64,000 nt of DNA from positions 31,310,001-31,374,000 of the forward strand of contig JBANAY010000003.1 in the NCBI GenBank assembly GCA_037952775.1, read 5' to 3'. Numbering within the stretch: the stretch's first letter is position 1; each line of letters opens with the position of its first letter. Positions 36,065-45,711 of this stretch are shown one piece after another. The notes under the pieces were generated by a model that was not told the DNA's origin, did not search any database, and was given only the letters and a program-made list of their open reading frames with translations. The translations under genes and the position numbers were made by a program. Source of the DNA: Clonostachys chloroleuca (Eukaryota > Ascomycota > Sordariomycetes > Hypocreales > Bionectriaceae).

Positions 36065-37597
36065 GGCAGCTTGGGTCCCAGAGCCGCGGTTTACATGTTG
36101 ATGTTGTTTATGGTGTCGTGCCTTGCATATATGGACGAGGCATTACATTACATTGCGGGCGTTGTTGGTTGGGCGCGCTGCAGGGTTGCTGCATACTTGA
36201 AACGCCCGCCAATCGAATTGCTTCTTCCCTCCGCTTCGTTTTTAGTAAGTCAGTCATGAGGGCTACTGTGCCGCATCGCGGCCCCTGCTGTTCAGCCCAT
36301 ATTTGAAGTCACCTTCCTTCGACATCGAGCCCCAGTGGTGATACGACATACCTGCTTTTGGGATTCAGCGCCTGGCAAGCAGGGCGAGCTAGCAGTATAT
36401 GGACAGCGAGCTGCGAGGCAGAGGCAGATTCGGTATAGCGCGAATCGGATATAAATGGTGGCTCTGAATCCCTGCCGAGCTGCTTATCTCGATATGTGTC
36501 TAAGTCTATAGTGCCTCTACTACGGCCCGGAGAACCGCACTATCCTCCATATTGATACATGGATCTTACTGGGAAAGGAATCCATGGCACATCTGAGAGG
36601 CAGCATTTCTGAAATATGGATGACCTTGTTCGCACTGAACTTCTCACAAATCTCAACCAACTTTGTCAGTCGAACATTGCGACTGTGTGTTCATAACTGC
36701 CAGTACAATGTCATATTCTTACGCGGTTGACGCGAGTTTCGGGATATATTTGTAATGTGAGAAGGTCCCCAGTCATCGTTGACGAGATTAAGGCTAGGGT
36801 GGAAGGCTCATCGTTTACTGAAACTGTCGGATCAGCTGCCATCAATATACCCATGACTTCCCGAACTGTCTTAACTACTCAGTCCACATACTAGCCTCAG
36901 AGGCGGGCAACTACCCTGCCCAACTCTGTGTCGCGAGGGGACATTTGCCCGTTAAGATCATGTAGCAGGTGAGAGCCATAACCGTAGATGTTCGAACAAA
37001 CAGCTGGACTCTCCTTGAAGAATAGGGGTTTCAACCTCCAAATGAGGGTTTTTTTCCTGCTGGCGATTTGACAAGAGTAAACTAGTTGATGATATTATGA
37101 GTGCATTGTCTGAGCTAAGTATTACGTAGAGCATTCTGGGTGACAGAAGAAATAAGACATCCATTGAAGGGCTGCCATGAGCAGAGCCCGGTATTTAACT
37201 TGATACAGTGGTGTAAAACAAGATCAAATGCTAATTTTCAGATAATTGGCTTATGAATTTGTATCATTGGCGCTCAATAATATCATAATAGCAGTCACAG
37301 CTTCGATAATAAGCAGGATGAGGCTTGAGTGTAGCAGCTTTAATGTCACCCTGCTGGATTACCTAATATATTACGACCAGTGGCGAGACAATCAGTTATC
37401 AGATCGTCCGTTTTGGAGCTTCCGGAAGCTGTTCGGCGGTCCGCGGCCAGGAACCGAGGAGTAAAACAACACGCCAGAAATCTGTCCCGCTCCCACACTC
37501 CTCTTCTTCATCTCGCGGCACATCGGGGATACGATGTAACCTCATTTTGACTCGTTCACCAACTCTCGAACAGACGCCGGACCAAAAATCAACCACA
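36065..37597. other. Intergenic, AT-rich, contains an inverted-repeat element
   Basis: Divergent interval between the HET gene and the MFS gene. From about 36590 to 37400 it is more AT-rich than its surroundings and contains one copy of the 214-bp terminal-inverted-repeat element. No gene was recognised. Confidence 0.5.
37138..37351. repeat. MITE-like element, copy A
   Basis: Begins GGGTGACA (37138-37145) and ends with the exact inverse TGTCACCC (37344-37351), 214 bp. It matches copy B at 42840 at both ends: the first 30 bp (gggtgacagaagaaataaga against gggtgacaggagaaatgaga) and roughly the last 95 bp, ending in ttgagtg...tttaatgtcacc. The middle is diverged. No open reading frame of note and no clear target-site duplication are visible. 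A non-autonomous DNA transposon remnant is the simplest reading. Confidence 0.6.
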
Positions 37598-39495
37598 ATG
37601 CAGCCAATATCGCGATACCTACCGTTCTCTTCCTCGATCACATCCCTGCAGGCGCTCACCTACCTCCTCGGCGTCTCGCTCTTCTCCATCTCCTTCCTCG
37701 TCTTCCTCAACAGCTCCGTCTCTTTCGTTGTCACCGACCTGATTGGCCAGAAACATGGCGTCGGAAACGTCGTCGGCACGCTCGGCTTCGCTGACGAGCT
37801 CGTTGCGCTCGTCGCCTGCCCTGCCTGGGGCCTGGTCTCCGATCGGCTGGGTGTGCGATGGGTCGCCACGATCGGGTACACGCTGATCGGTCTCGCGCTG
37901 GCCATCTTCGTCCAGGCGAGGAACGTGTACCCCCAGCTCCTCCTCGCTCGCATCTTCTTCGCCGTCGGCGCGTCGGCATCGTAAGTTCATAGATGTGGCG
38001 GCAGCCGTGTGGTGATGGCGGCTGGGTACGCGCAGAGCAGAAAGTTAATAAGTCATAGGGCGACCATGGTGACAGCCATCTTACCCGTTCTGACCGACGA
38101 AGCCGACGACCGGAATGGGTTCGCCACGAGGCGCAAGCCCGACGCACATCTCCCGGCACAGCACCGCCTTCTCCGTCGAATCGGAGTTGACAATTACGCC
38201 CGAGCGGTACACCGACAGTGCCCCAAGGGACGAAGACGAAGACGGGGATAGCAAGGCATCCAAAGCGCCGGCGCTGGCTGGGTTCGTTGGTCTCTTCACT
38301 GGATGCGGAGCTCTAGTGGCACTGTCCTTGTTCCTCCCATTGCCGACCAGATTTGGCGCAATTGACAAGGTGACACCGGGTGAAGCTGTCACATATAGCT
38401 TCTACGTTGTGGCAGTTGTGGCATTGCTCGTCTCAGTCTTTGTATTTCTGGGACTGCGGGGTTTGAAGGGTGAAGAGGGGAAGGGATGGAGAATGCTCCT
38501 GGGCCGTAGGCCAAGGTTTGTGCAATTCGATGCCCTTGACGAGGAGGATGTAGATTTGTCGAGGAAAAGAAAGGTACGTTGGCATACTAATGCTAGAAGA
38601 CTGAGCATCTCGCCTAATGTCGCGCAAACAGGAGATGGTCCCATATCTGCGGTTACTCAAGGAGTCCTTCCTCCTCGGGTTTACTGACCGCAAGATCTGC
38701 CTCGGCTATGTTGGCGGATTTGTGGCTCGGGCGTCATCTGTCGCCATCTCGCTCTTCATCCCCGTGTTTGTCAACACTTTCTTCATTGATAGGGGATTCT
38801 GCCACGGTTCGCCAAATGACCCTTCGCAAGAGTTAAAGGAGGAATGCAAGTCAGCCTATGTTCTGTCGTCGATCCTGACTGGCGTTTCGCAGCTCGTCGC
38901 CCTCCTTTGCGCGCCAGCATTTGGGTTCCTGTCTCGTCGGACTGGTAGGGTCAACTGGCCTATCGTTGTCGCTACTGTGTTTGGCATGATTGGGTACATC
39001 GTTTTCCCACATCTGCCCAGCCCAGAGATCAAGAACGTGGATGGTCGAGGTGGCAGTCCGTTCATCTTCCTCGTGGTTGCCCTCATTGGCGTGAGTCAGA
39101 TCGGTGCCATCGTATGCAGCCTGGGGATCTTGGGACAGGGCATTAACCAGGTAGACGCGCCCAAGACTGACCGACGGGAGCCGCTCATTGCTCCCGGTCC
39201 CCGCGAGGATGGAAATGAGGACGAGGACGACTCGGCCGAGGCGGATCCCCTGATGAGCACCTCTACGGAGAATGAACCTGTAGCGCGAATGAAGCTAAAA
39301 GGCTCCATCTCAGGGGTATACTCTCTTTTTGGCGGTGCCGCTATTCTCCTGCTCACCAAGCTCGGCGGGTATCTGTTCGATAAGCTCTCTACTGGTGCGC
39401 CTTTCTATATGATGGCAATTTTTAACGCAGTTCTACTTGGCGTCAGCTTGTGCCTGGATGCTTCTCAAACTTATTCTAGAACGAAGCTTAGCTAG
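37598..39495 (+). CDS. Major facilitator superfamily transporter
   Basis: Exons 37598-37980, 38059-38573 and 38632-39495, for about 570-590 aa. Exon 1 gives transmembrane segments 1-4, with the MFS signature loop between TM2 and TM3 (GLVSDRLGVRWVATIGYTLI). Exon 2 continues ATMVTAILP and then TM5-6 (FVGLFTGCGALVALSLFLPL and YSFYVVAVVALLVSVFVFLG). Exon 3 carries the second six-helix half, including GFLSRRTGRVNWPIVVATVF, with an acidic cytoplasmic loop near residues 475-500. Between ATMVTAILP and TM5 the frame changes by one base around 38090-38160. Either one extra base is present, or a 43-nt GTTCGC...CACAG intron (38117-38159) is removed, which would be short with a poor donor. The substrate cannot be told. 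It resembles the fungal YCR023C-like group of uncharacterised transporters. Confidence 0.8.
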
Positions 39496-39559
39496 TTGTT
39501 ATCCAGAATTGAATCATGGGTACGATTTGGCTGAATAGTATAAATTGCTACCTGCTCGT

Positions 39560-42359
39560 TTAATAGATGTATATATTCCACTCGAACTCGGGTTTCAAGC
39601 AAGCCCAACAGACCTTCTGTGGGCAAACTGTAATCCGCTTGATATTTGTTGGTGTTTTCTTCGAGCACTCTACAAGGTAAGCAGTTGCAGCCAGTCGGGC
39701 AACCCAATTTCCATGGGCCTTCACAACCACGAGTTGTTCCGGACAGTCCTTCAACTCATCCCAACATTCGACGGCCGTCATCGGAACAGCCGGTGGCTCA
39801 TTGGGCGGGTGGGCGCAAGGCTCTTGTGGTCTCATTAGGAACACAATCGGGCTCTGTAGAGCACTTGCGGGATCGATGTCTCCAACCCACCTACCGTGCT
39901 CCCGGATACTGACAATTGACTCCATGACCAGACCGTGCACATCCTTGCCACTTATCGTCGTTGTTGAACCCAGGGGGCGGGACCAATCTGTGAAGGATAA
40001 ATGCAGTGATGTGGAGTTGAGCATGTCCTCGCCCTTCCCGTTGAATGGATTCATGTTGCACATTTTCCAGTCCATTGTATCGAGTGGAGCAAGAATTGGC
40101 TCCTCTGGAGAGGACAACAATATAAATCCCGGCCGGCCTATATTTCCTAGGATTCTCGTAAATGGAGTTGTCTCCTCCACATCGCTAGGATCTTTTAGAA
40201 GCTGCAAACACATTAATCGTAACCCAATATAAAATCATTTTGAGGTCCCTCACCCTTGATGGAACTATGAGGGAATCTCCAGTGGAAATGCCAGTAATCC
40301 GGGGAGGAATCGCGTCCTTCGGCATGTTAATACCAGCCACCAAGCTTGCAATGACTTGGACCCAACGTTCATCGGATTGATCGATGCGCTGAGGGTCCCA
40401 AAAATGACGCGAGTGCCAGGGTTCGTATTCCATGTCCGCCTTTTTACTGAAGCATGTCGCGTCAACCGTCCAGTGTTGTTGTAATAACGGCTTCTCCAGG
40501 CTCCGTATGTCAACTTTGACTGTTCGCAACTTATTGAAGCAATGTGCAGCAAATTGAATCTGAGCAATCACACGAAGGACGGAATCATCATCGCGCAGAA
40601 CTTTTACTAGATCGGATCCCGATAGCGTATCATGCTTTAGACACCAATGGAGGTCTGTTGAGGTGATGCTCGGTGGTACTGGGCAGGGTTGTAACCGGTG
40701 GGCGTGCTGGAAAATAGCGGCGGTGGTGATATCCCCAAACCAAAAGTCAAAGGTCGTTTTGATCCCATTGCTTGTATGTTTTAGCTGGGAACCTTTCAAC
40801 TCCCAACCGTCATAACGGTTGGTGGTTTGGGATCTTTTCCGCTTTCTTGCTGATCTTTTGTTGGCGGACTTTTCGCCGAACAGACCTGCATGGGATGTTA
40901 TTGCATATGTCGACGAGTTTGCAACATCGTAGATCACGACGTCCGTGTTCTTAAATTCAACTCTGGCTGCCAGGTGCCTGAGAAGCTCAACTTGGTCATT
41001 AGGATCCGAAATACATGCCAACAAGGTCTGAATATTAGTCAGACCAAAGTAGGGTGCAAGAGAACTGGTTCCATCTAGCTTCTCATCATAGAGGAACTGA
41101 GATTTCCGTCGTCCATAGTTGAAAAACACCTGAGTAGTAGCATCAACTAGGCACTCGTGCGCGGCTGTTCTAGTTGAATTGATTGAATCTGCAGCGCCAG
41201 GCAGGTTCTCGGATAGGAGGGAGCAGAGGCCGATAAAGACTTGAAGACCCGTGGAGACCTCTTCAGTCGATATCTTCCATATGCTTAGTATTGCCCCAAC
41301 AACCGCATGATGAAAATTCTGAAATGGGACTAGGTTGCACTTTTCTTGCAAGCTTTGCTCCCTTTGTACCGACCGGCCGTAGAACTTGAAGTGGTTGAGA
41401 CAGAGGGACCAATGTACTCCAGGGCGTGAATTTGATGGGGAGCAACCGAGTGATAGGATCCCGCCGCGTTGTACCAGAGGGTCGTTCATTTGAACCTCCA
41501 AATTCTTTGTCCCAAATATGTGGATATCTGGGTATATGTGCCAGGCCGATATACCCAGTATCGCTGCTCCGATGCGAACTTCTTGTGGTATCCCGGATAC
41601 AAGCTTCTCCATAGTTTCCAACGAGAGCCTCCACGCCTCAGTCACTCCACTGAATACAGTTGTCTTTTCATGGACAAGAGTGTCTATGTTCTTCAAGATG
41701 AGGTTGAGCTGCGTGTACTTGACACGCATCGCCGCCCTCGCTGTCTGGATCCACGCCCGGGCGCTTGCATCCCAAGCAGCCAGGTCTTGACGCGAGATGT
41801 CCTGCTGGGCTGCGGCAGCTGCTAGACCAAAGTGCATGGGCTCCCCCTGTTCCAGGCGAGCTGTGATGTCTCTTCTTCTTTCTGCGACAAGCTCATCCCA
41901 GATTGAGACGGCCTCGGGAGGATCCCAAAATTCTGCCAGCATGCAAGCCAGCATGTGAACATGGATTGCAGTCTTTGACGACGTGGCTGCGGCCCAAATC
42001 GAGGTCCCATCAACGCCCGCATACGCTGAAAATATTGTATCTCGATACTCCCTGGGTTCGTTATCCATCGCTTGCTTCGAGACTTCTGCAACTCGTGTTC
42101 CATACGCCTTTATGAGGTTCGGAGTTTCTGGGCAAACGTCGCCGAACAAGGCCCCGAGGCGTCGTGCGGTGATGTGAGATCTTCCGTTCTCGGCTTCATC
42201 CTTTCGTTTAGATGCCAAGAGCTCCCCCAGAGGTTTGAACTCCTTTGGAGCCTCGTACTTGACGAGTGTGAAGTCGAAATTGATGTTGGCGGCAGCGACA
42301 GTAACCTCATTTGTCGCTGCAGCAAGGGCAGCTTGAAGTCGCCCCAACGAAGTTGACAT
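39560..42359 (-). CDS. Large fungal-specific hypothetical protein
   Basis: Two exons, 42359-40254 and 40201-39560, joined in phase 0 across a 52-nt GTGAGG...TGCAG intron, giving about 915 aa. The N-terminus MSTSLGRLQAALAAATNEV, then INFDFTLVKYEAPKEF, then HITARRLGALFGDVCPETPN is strongly patterned and belongs to a family I recall as uncharacterised in Fusarium and related Sordariomycetes. The GVDGTSIWAAATSS, HMLACMLAEFWDPPEA and GAAILGISAWHIYPDI blocks look like a folded helical domain. A basic patch KRSARKRKRS lies near residue 500. The C-terminal half has a WFGD motif and several Trp-rich segments. No signal peptide, kinase, NTPase or DNA-binding motif was recognised, so I give no function. 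It lies in the accessory stretch flanked by the two inverted-repeat elements. The extreme C-terminus after residue 890 is less certain. Confidence 0.75.
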
Positions 42360-43142
42360 GTTATTTTAAGCAGGGTTTATCGATGGGCAAACTTAGGTAC
42401 AAAGAAGAGACTGGAAACTCCTATGCTAAATGGTGAAGAAGTAACGAAGAATTGAATCACATCTTTTTGTTTGTGGGACCAGACCTGAGGCTGATTGCAT
42501 GAAAGTGCAACTTTGGGCTGACTTGCATTCCGCCTGGACGAAATACAACAGCAGCAAGAGCCGTATCTTGATAGGCCATGTAAAAGCCACGATACGGTGT
42601 TCATTAGAGCCGAGTATTGCTCCGCCACGATCGTGCATCTACCTATACAGAGGTTGATCTTGTGTCTCATCTCAACCTGCAGAAGCGTGACTGCTAAGTG
42701 CTTCGGGGTCGGTAGTCGTCAGAAGAGGAGTCGACTCGGAGGCAGAAGTTGCGGTGCTATTCTTAACGGCGTTGTTTCTGCGATGGGTCGCGGAACACGC
42801 TTCTCCTCCGACGATGGTTATCGTGGCTATGGCCTAAGTGGGTGACAGGAGAAATGAGACACCTAAAGCAGGAGTAGTTATAGATAGTTGAGACTACTTT
42901 CTGTGCTGAATAGAGAAATTCGGCAGTATAAAAAGAAATAAAGTAACAGTATATACTATACTATCTTCGAAAACTACATTATTAGCACTCAGCAATCTGA
43001 TAATACCGCTCGCAGGCTTGAAAATAAGTAGGTTAGTGTTTGAGTGTCTCAATTTTAATGTCACCTACTTGCTGTTGTAGCTGCCCAAGGAATTTACATG
43101 GGTTGACGCCTCTACCATTGCTGATGAGCTATTAGCTATGTT
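42360..43142. other. Intergenic with inverted-repeat element copy B
   Basis: Upstream region of the 915-aa gene and 3' flank of the gene at 43143. It contains the 226-bp element at 42840-43065. No gene was seen. Confidence 0.5.
42840..43065. repeat. MITE-like element, copy B
   Basis: Starts GGGTGACA (42840-42847) and ends TGTCACC (43059-43065). It is the same orientation as copy A, about 5.5 kb away, with matching terminal blocks and an AT-rich, diverged middle. Copies A and B bracket the MFS gene and the 915-aa gene. Confidence 0.6.
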
Positions 43143-43928
43143 TTAAAACCCATCCTCATCCTCGCTGCTATCTGAGATCTCTCCATCGCCCATCCAATCC
43201 CCCAAGATATACTGCAGAGAGTTTTGCCCATCATAATCGGGTGCTTCGTATCCTTCGATTCCATCCAGGACGAAAAAGTCGGGCTCCATCTCATACATGC
43301 TGAGATCTTCTCCCTCGCCAAATTCTTCAGTTCTAGCCCATGAGCCCGCTGGCGAGGACTCTATTCCAGGCGGCGGCGTAATCTCTACCGAGGGAACAAG
43401 TATGACCTGCAAAGGACTCTCCTCGCAAATTATCCCCAGGGTGCGATGTCTGATGGGAGAGTTTCTGTGGTGGAATGCAAGTGTGGCTTCGGACGATATC
43501 GCAAACTTCCACCCCCTTAAGCAATCTGGCAAACGACGGCGGATGCCTCGTCTGCTACTCCACAAATCATTCTCCATCATGCTTGTGTTATCAGTCTCCT
43601 GGAAATCTGTGGATTCTTTTGGCGGCTCCTGCCATATCCAAAATGAGAAATCGCCAGGGAGACGCTCCTCGCCTCCTGTTAGGGTCGACTTGAAGCCGTT
43701 CTTTGCTTCTTCTTCAAGCCAAGTGCGAATATCTTTGGGCTTGTCCAAAAGAAATTCTATGTTTTCTGTGCGTATCTCAGACAACTCCCTGTTGATTTTC
43801 CTCAGGATTGCTCTTTTGGCAATCTCTCTTGGTATGCTGTTGGCTGCTCTTGGAAGAGCTATGACTGCTGACCTATTGATATTTGTCGTTTCGCACTGTG
43901 AGTGAAACTTGTCTATTGGGACACTCAT
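43143..43928 (-). CDS. Hypothetical protein, acidic C-terminus
   Basis: Single-exon frame of 261 aa beginning MSVPIDKFHSQ. The N-terminal 70 residues are basic and helical (REIAKRAILRKINRELSEIR, then TENIEFLLDKPKDI). The middle has Trp-rich and Arg-rich patches. The last 60 residues are strongly acidic (GDGEISDSSEDEDGF). I do not recognise a family. There is no signal peptide or transmembrane segment. The context (inverted repeats, HET gene, other lineage-specific gene) suggests an accessory, perhaps species-restricted gene. A divergent frame at 43909-44151 overlaps its start by 20 bases and is not supported. Confidence 0.6.
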   Translation of the reverse strand: MSVPIDKFHSQCETTNINRSAVIALPRAANSIPREIAKRAILRKINRELSEIRTENIEFLLDKPKDIRTWLEEEAKNGFKSTLTGGEERLPGDFSFWIWQEPPKESTDFQETDNTSMMENDLWSSRRGIRRRLPDCLRGWKFAISSEATLAFHHRNSPIRHRTLGIICEESPLQVILVPSVEITPPPGIESSPAGSWARTEEFGEGEDLSMYEMEPDFFVLDGIEGYEAPDYDGQNSLQYILGDWMGDGEISDSSEDEDGF

Positions 43929-44652
43929 GGAAGAATCGCACCGAGTCCAAGGGAGGAGCTACAAAGAGCTAGAGACGGCTTCCAAAGAGTGGGAGATCAG
44001 AGAGAACAAGAATCAGCACCGTAAAAAGATCTCACATGTTATCTCAAGACTTAGAGACCCGTTCAAGTGGCTATCCTATGAGACTTATACATTTATCTCC
44101 CCCAAAAGAAACGAAAGTAGTCTGTTGGCGAAAAAGCTGTCCACTAATTAAGAAGTTCATAGTAGTTGGTACTTAGTCTGTCCAAGTTTTCAACAAAGGA
44201 CAGAAGACAGATGAGAGAAAAGAAGCCACAATAGGAAAATCTGACTTTGTTTTCTACCTAGACGCAAACTTTTGTCACAGAAAAGGAATGATGTTATTGA
44301 ATATGAAAGTGACGAAGGTTATAAAATTTCCTTCCCTACGCCTACGGCCCAGCCTTGGATGTTAAACTATGTTACGTCAATTCTGCCTGGCTGATAGTGG
44401 TGATTTTGTCTTTCGTATGAACATGTTTAGGCGCGACGGCATCACAAGTGGCTACGATGTGCAGATTTAACAACTACTTCAGACTCTTAGATAGAGGCAC
44501 TTTTACGCCGTTAACACTTATAGCTGGTAATTCTATGATTGGTTCGTAGGGTAGTCTTAAAATTGACGACAATCATATAGCTCGGACACGATGGTTGATA
44601 AGCATGTGCGAGGTGATTGCATCTATGTAGTGTTTACCTATACAATCCATCC
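43929..44652. other. Intergenic, AT-rich
   Basis: Between the start of the 43143-43928 gene and the 3' end of the LPMO gene. AT-rich with A runs. A small + strand frame (43909-44151) has no family features. Nothing else was recognised. Confidence 0.45.
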
Positions 44653-45711
44653 TTACGCTCTGAAGGACTTGGCACCCTTGCGGCCCCTACCGCCCTTGCA
44701 TCCACTGCCATTGTCATTGTTATCACCATTGTCACCAGAGTTATCAGGGCTGCTAGTGCTGGTAGCGCTGGGAGAGCTGGCAGTGCTTGTAGCGACAGCC
44801 GTGTTGGGAGCGCTGGCAACGCTGGTAGATCTCGAAACGCTGATAGAGCTCACAGTGCTTGTAGAGATAGTAGTGCTGGGAACAGTGGTAGAGCTGGCAA
44901 TGCTGGTCGAGCTGGGAGCGTTACCAACATTGCCAGTGTTTCCAGAATCAGCAGCAGAGTACACAGCAGGGCCGGGAATGGGCCAGGTGGTCTCCTTCCC
45001 CACGTTGTAGACATCGAAACCAAAGACGTTGTCGGTGGTCTTGTACAGCTGGGTGGCGATGACGCCCTTTCCGGAGAGGTCGTCAGTGCCGCTGCCGGTA
45101 ACCTCGATGTTGGCGCACTGGGCGTAGAACTCGGGCTCGTTGATGTGGGCGCGGTGGAGGGCAATGATCTCGTTGCGGATGACGTACTTTCCGGGGGCGA
45201 TGCTGCTGGGGATGGTGGCCGAGTTGATGCCGCCGTTCTCACGCATCTTATCGCTGGCCCAGACTCCGTTGGTGTTGGCGGTTCCGGAGATGAGGCCCTC
45301 CTCGTAGATCTTGGTCCACTTGAGGGTGGCCTTGTCGACGGTGGTGCAGTCGCCGTTGCAAGGGGCAATGTAAGTCATGATGGGACCGCGGTGGCTCTCG
45401 GCCCAGCCGTTGGGATTGATGACCTTGTCCTCAGAGGTCCAGAAGAAGTCGGCTTTGCCGCCAGCGGCGATTAGGCCATAGTTCTTGGCCGGTGCCGAAT
45501 CCTGTCGGCAGCTCAGGTCGGGGTTAGAGATGTCAAGGATAGGTCCCTCATCGGGAGTTGTGAAGCTCCAGCCAATGGCCTTTGGGTCGGGGTTGGTGTT
45601 CCAACGCCAGAAACCTTCATAGTCGACTCCATCGAGAATGAAGGTTTTGACGAAGCCATGTGCAGCAACCTCCACGGCAAGGAGCGAAGAGAGTAGAAGA
45701 GAACGATGCAT
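44653..45711 (-). CDS. Secreted AA9 (former GH61) lytic polysaccharide monooxygenase
   Basis: Single exon, 352 aa. Residues 1-17 are a signal peptide cleaved before HGFV, so His18 becomes the N-terminal His of the copper histidine brace. The second brace residue is His107 in AESHRGPIMTYIAPC. The conserved second-sphere His is His186 (IIALHRAH), and the axial Tyr is Tyr196 in EFYAQC. The residue two before that Tyr is Glu194, where most AA9 enzymes have Gln. Cys residues around 68, 118, 122 and 199 can form the usual disulfides. The catalytic domain ends near residue 240. A long Ser/Thr-rich linker (about 250-325) and a Gly/Lys/Arg-rich tail follow, with no cellulose-binding CBM1. AA9 enzymes cleave cellulose or hemicellulose oxidatively with reductant and O2/H2O2. 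It is transcribed away from the GH95 gene 2.8 kb off. Confidence 0.93.
   Translation of the reverse strand: MHRSLLLSSLLAVEVAAHGFVKTFILDGVDYEGFWRWNTNPDPKAIGWSFTTPDEGPILDISNPDLSCRQDSAPAKNYGLIAAGGKADFFWTSEDKVINPNGWAESHRGPIMTYIAPCNGDCTTVDKATLKWTKIYEEGLISGTANTNGVWASDKMRENGGINSATIPSSIAPGKYVIRNEIIALHRAHINEPEFYAQCANIEVTGSGTDDLSGKGVIATQLYKTTDNVFGFDVYNVGKETTWPIPGPAVYSAADSGNTGNVGNAPSSTSIASSTTVPSTTISTSTVSSISVSRSTSVASAPNTAVATSTASSPSATSTSSPDNSGDNGDNNDNGSGCKGGRGRKGAKSFRA

Noticed and set aside
43909..44151. 80-codon + strand frame divergent from the 43143-43928 gene
   Set aside because: Overlaps the start of the other gene, lacks motifs, and lies in AT-rich sequence.
44591..45474. Long + strand frames opposite the AA9 gene (139 and 285 codons)
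   Set aside because: They are mirror images of the Ser/Thr-rich and catalytic coding sequence. The minus strand has signal peptide, copper ligands and family motifs.
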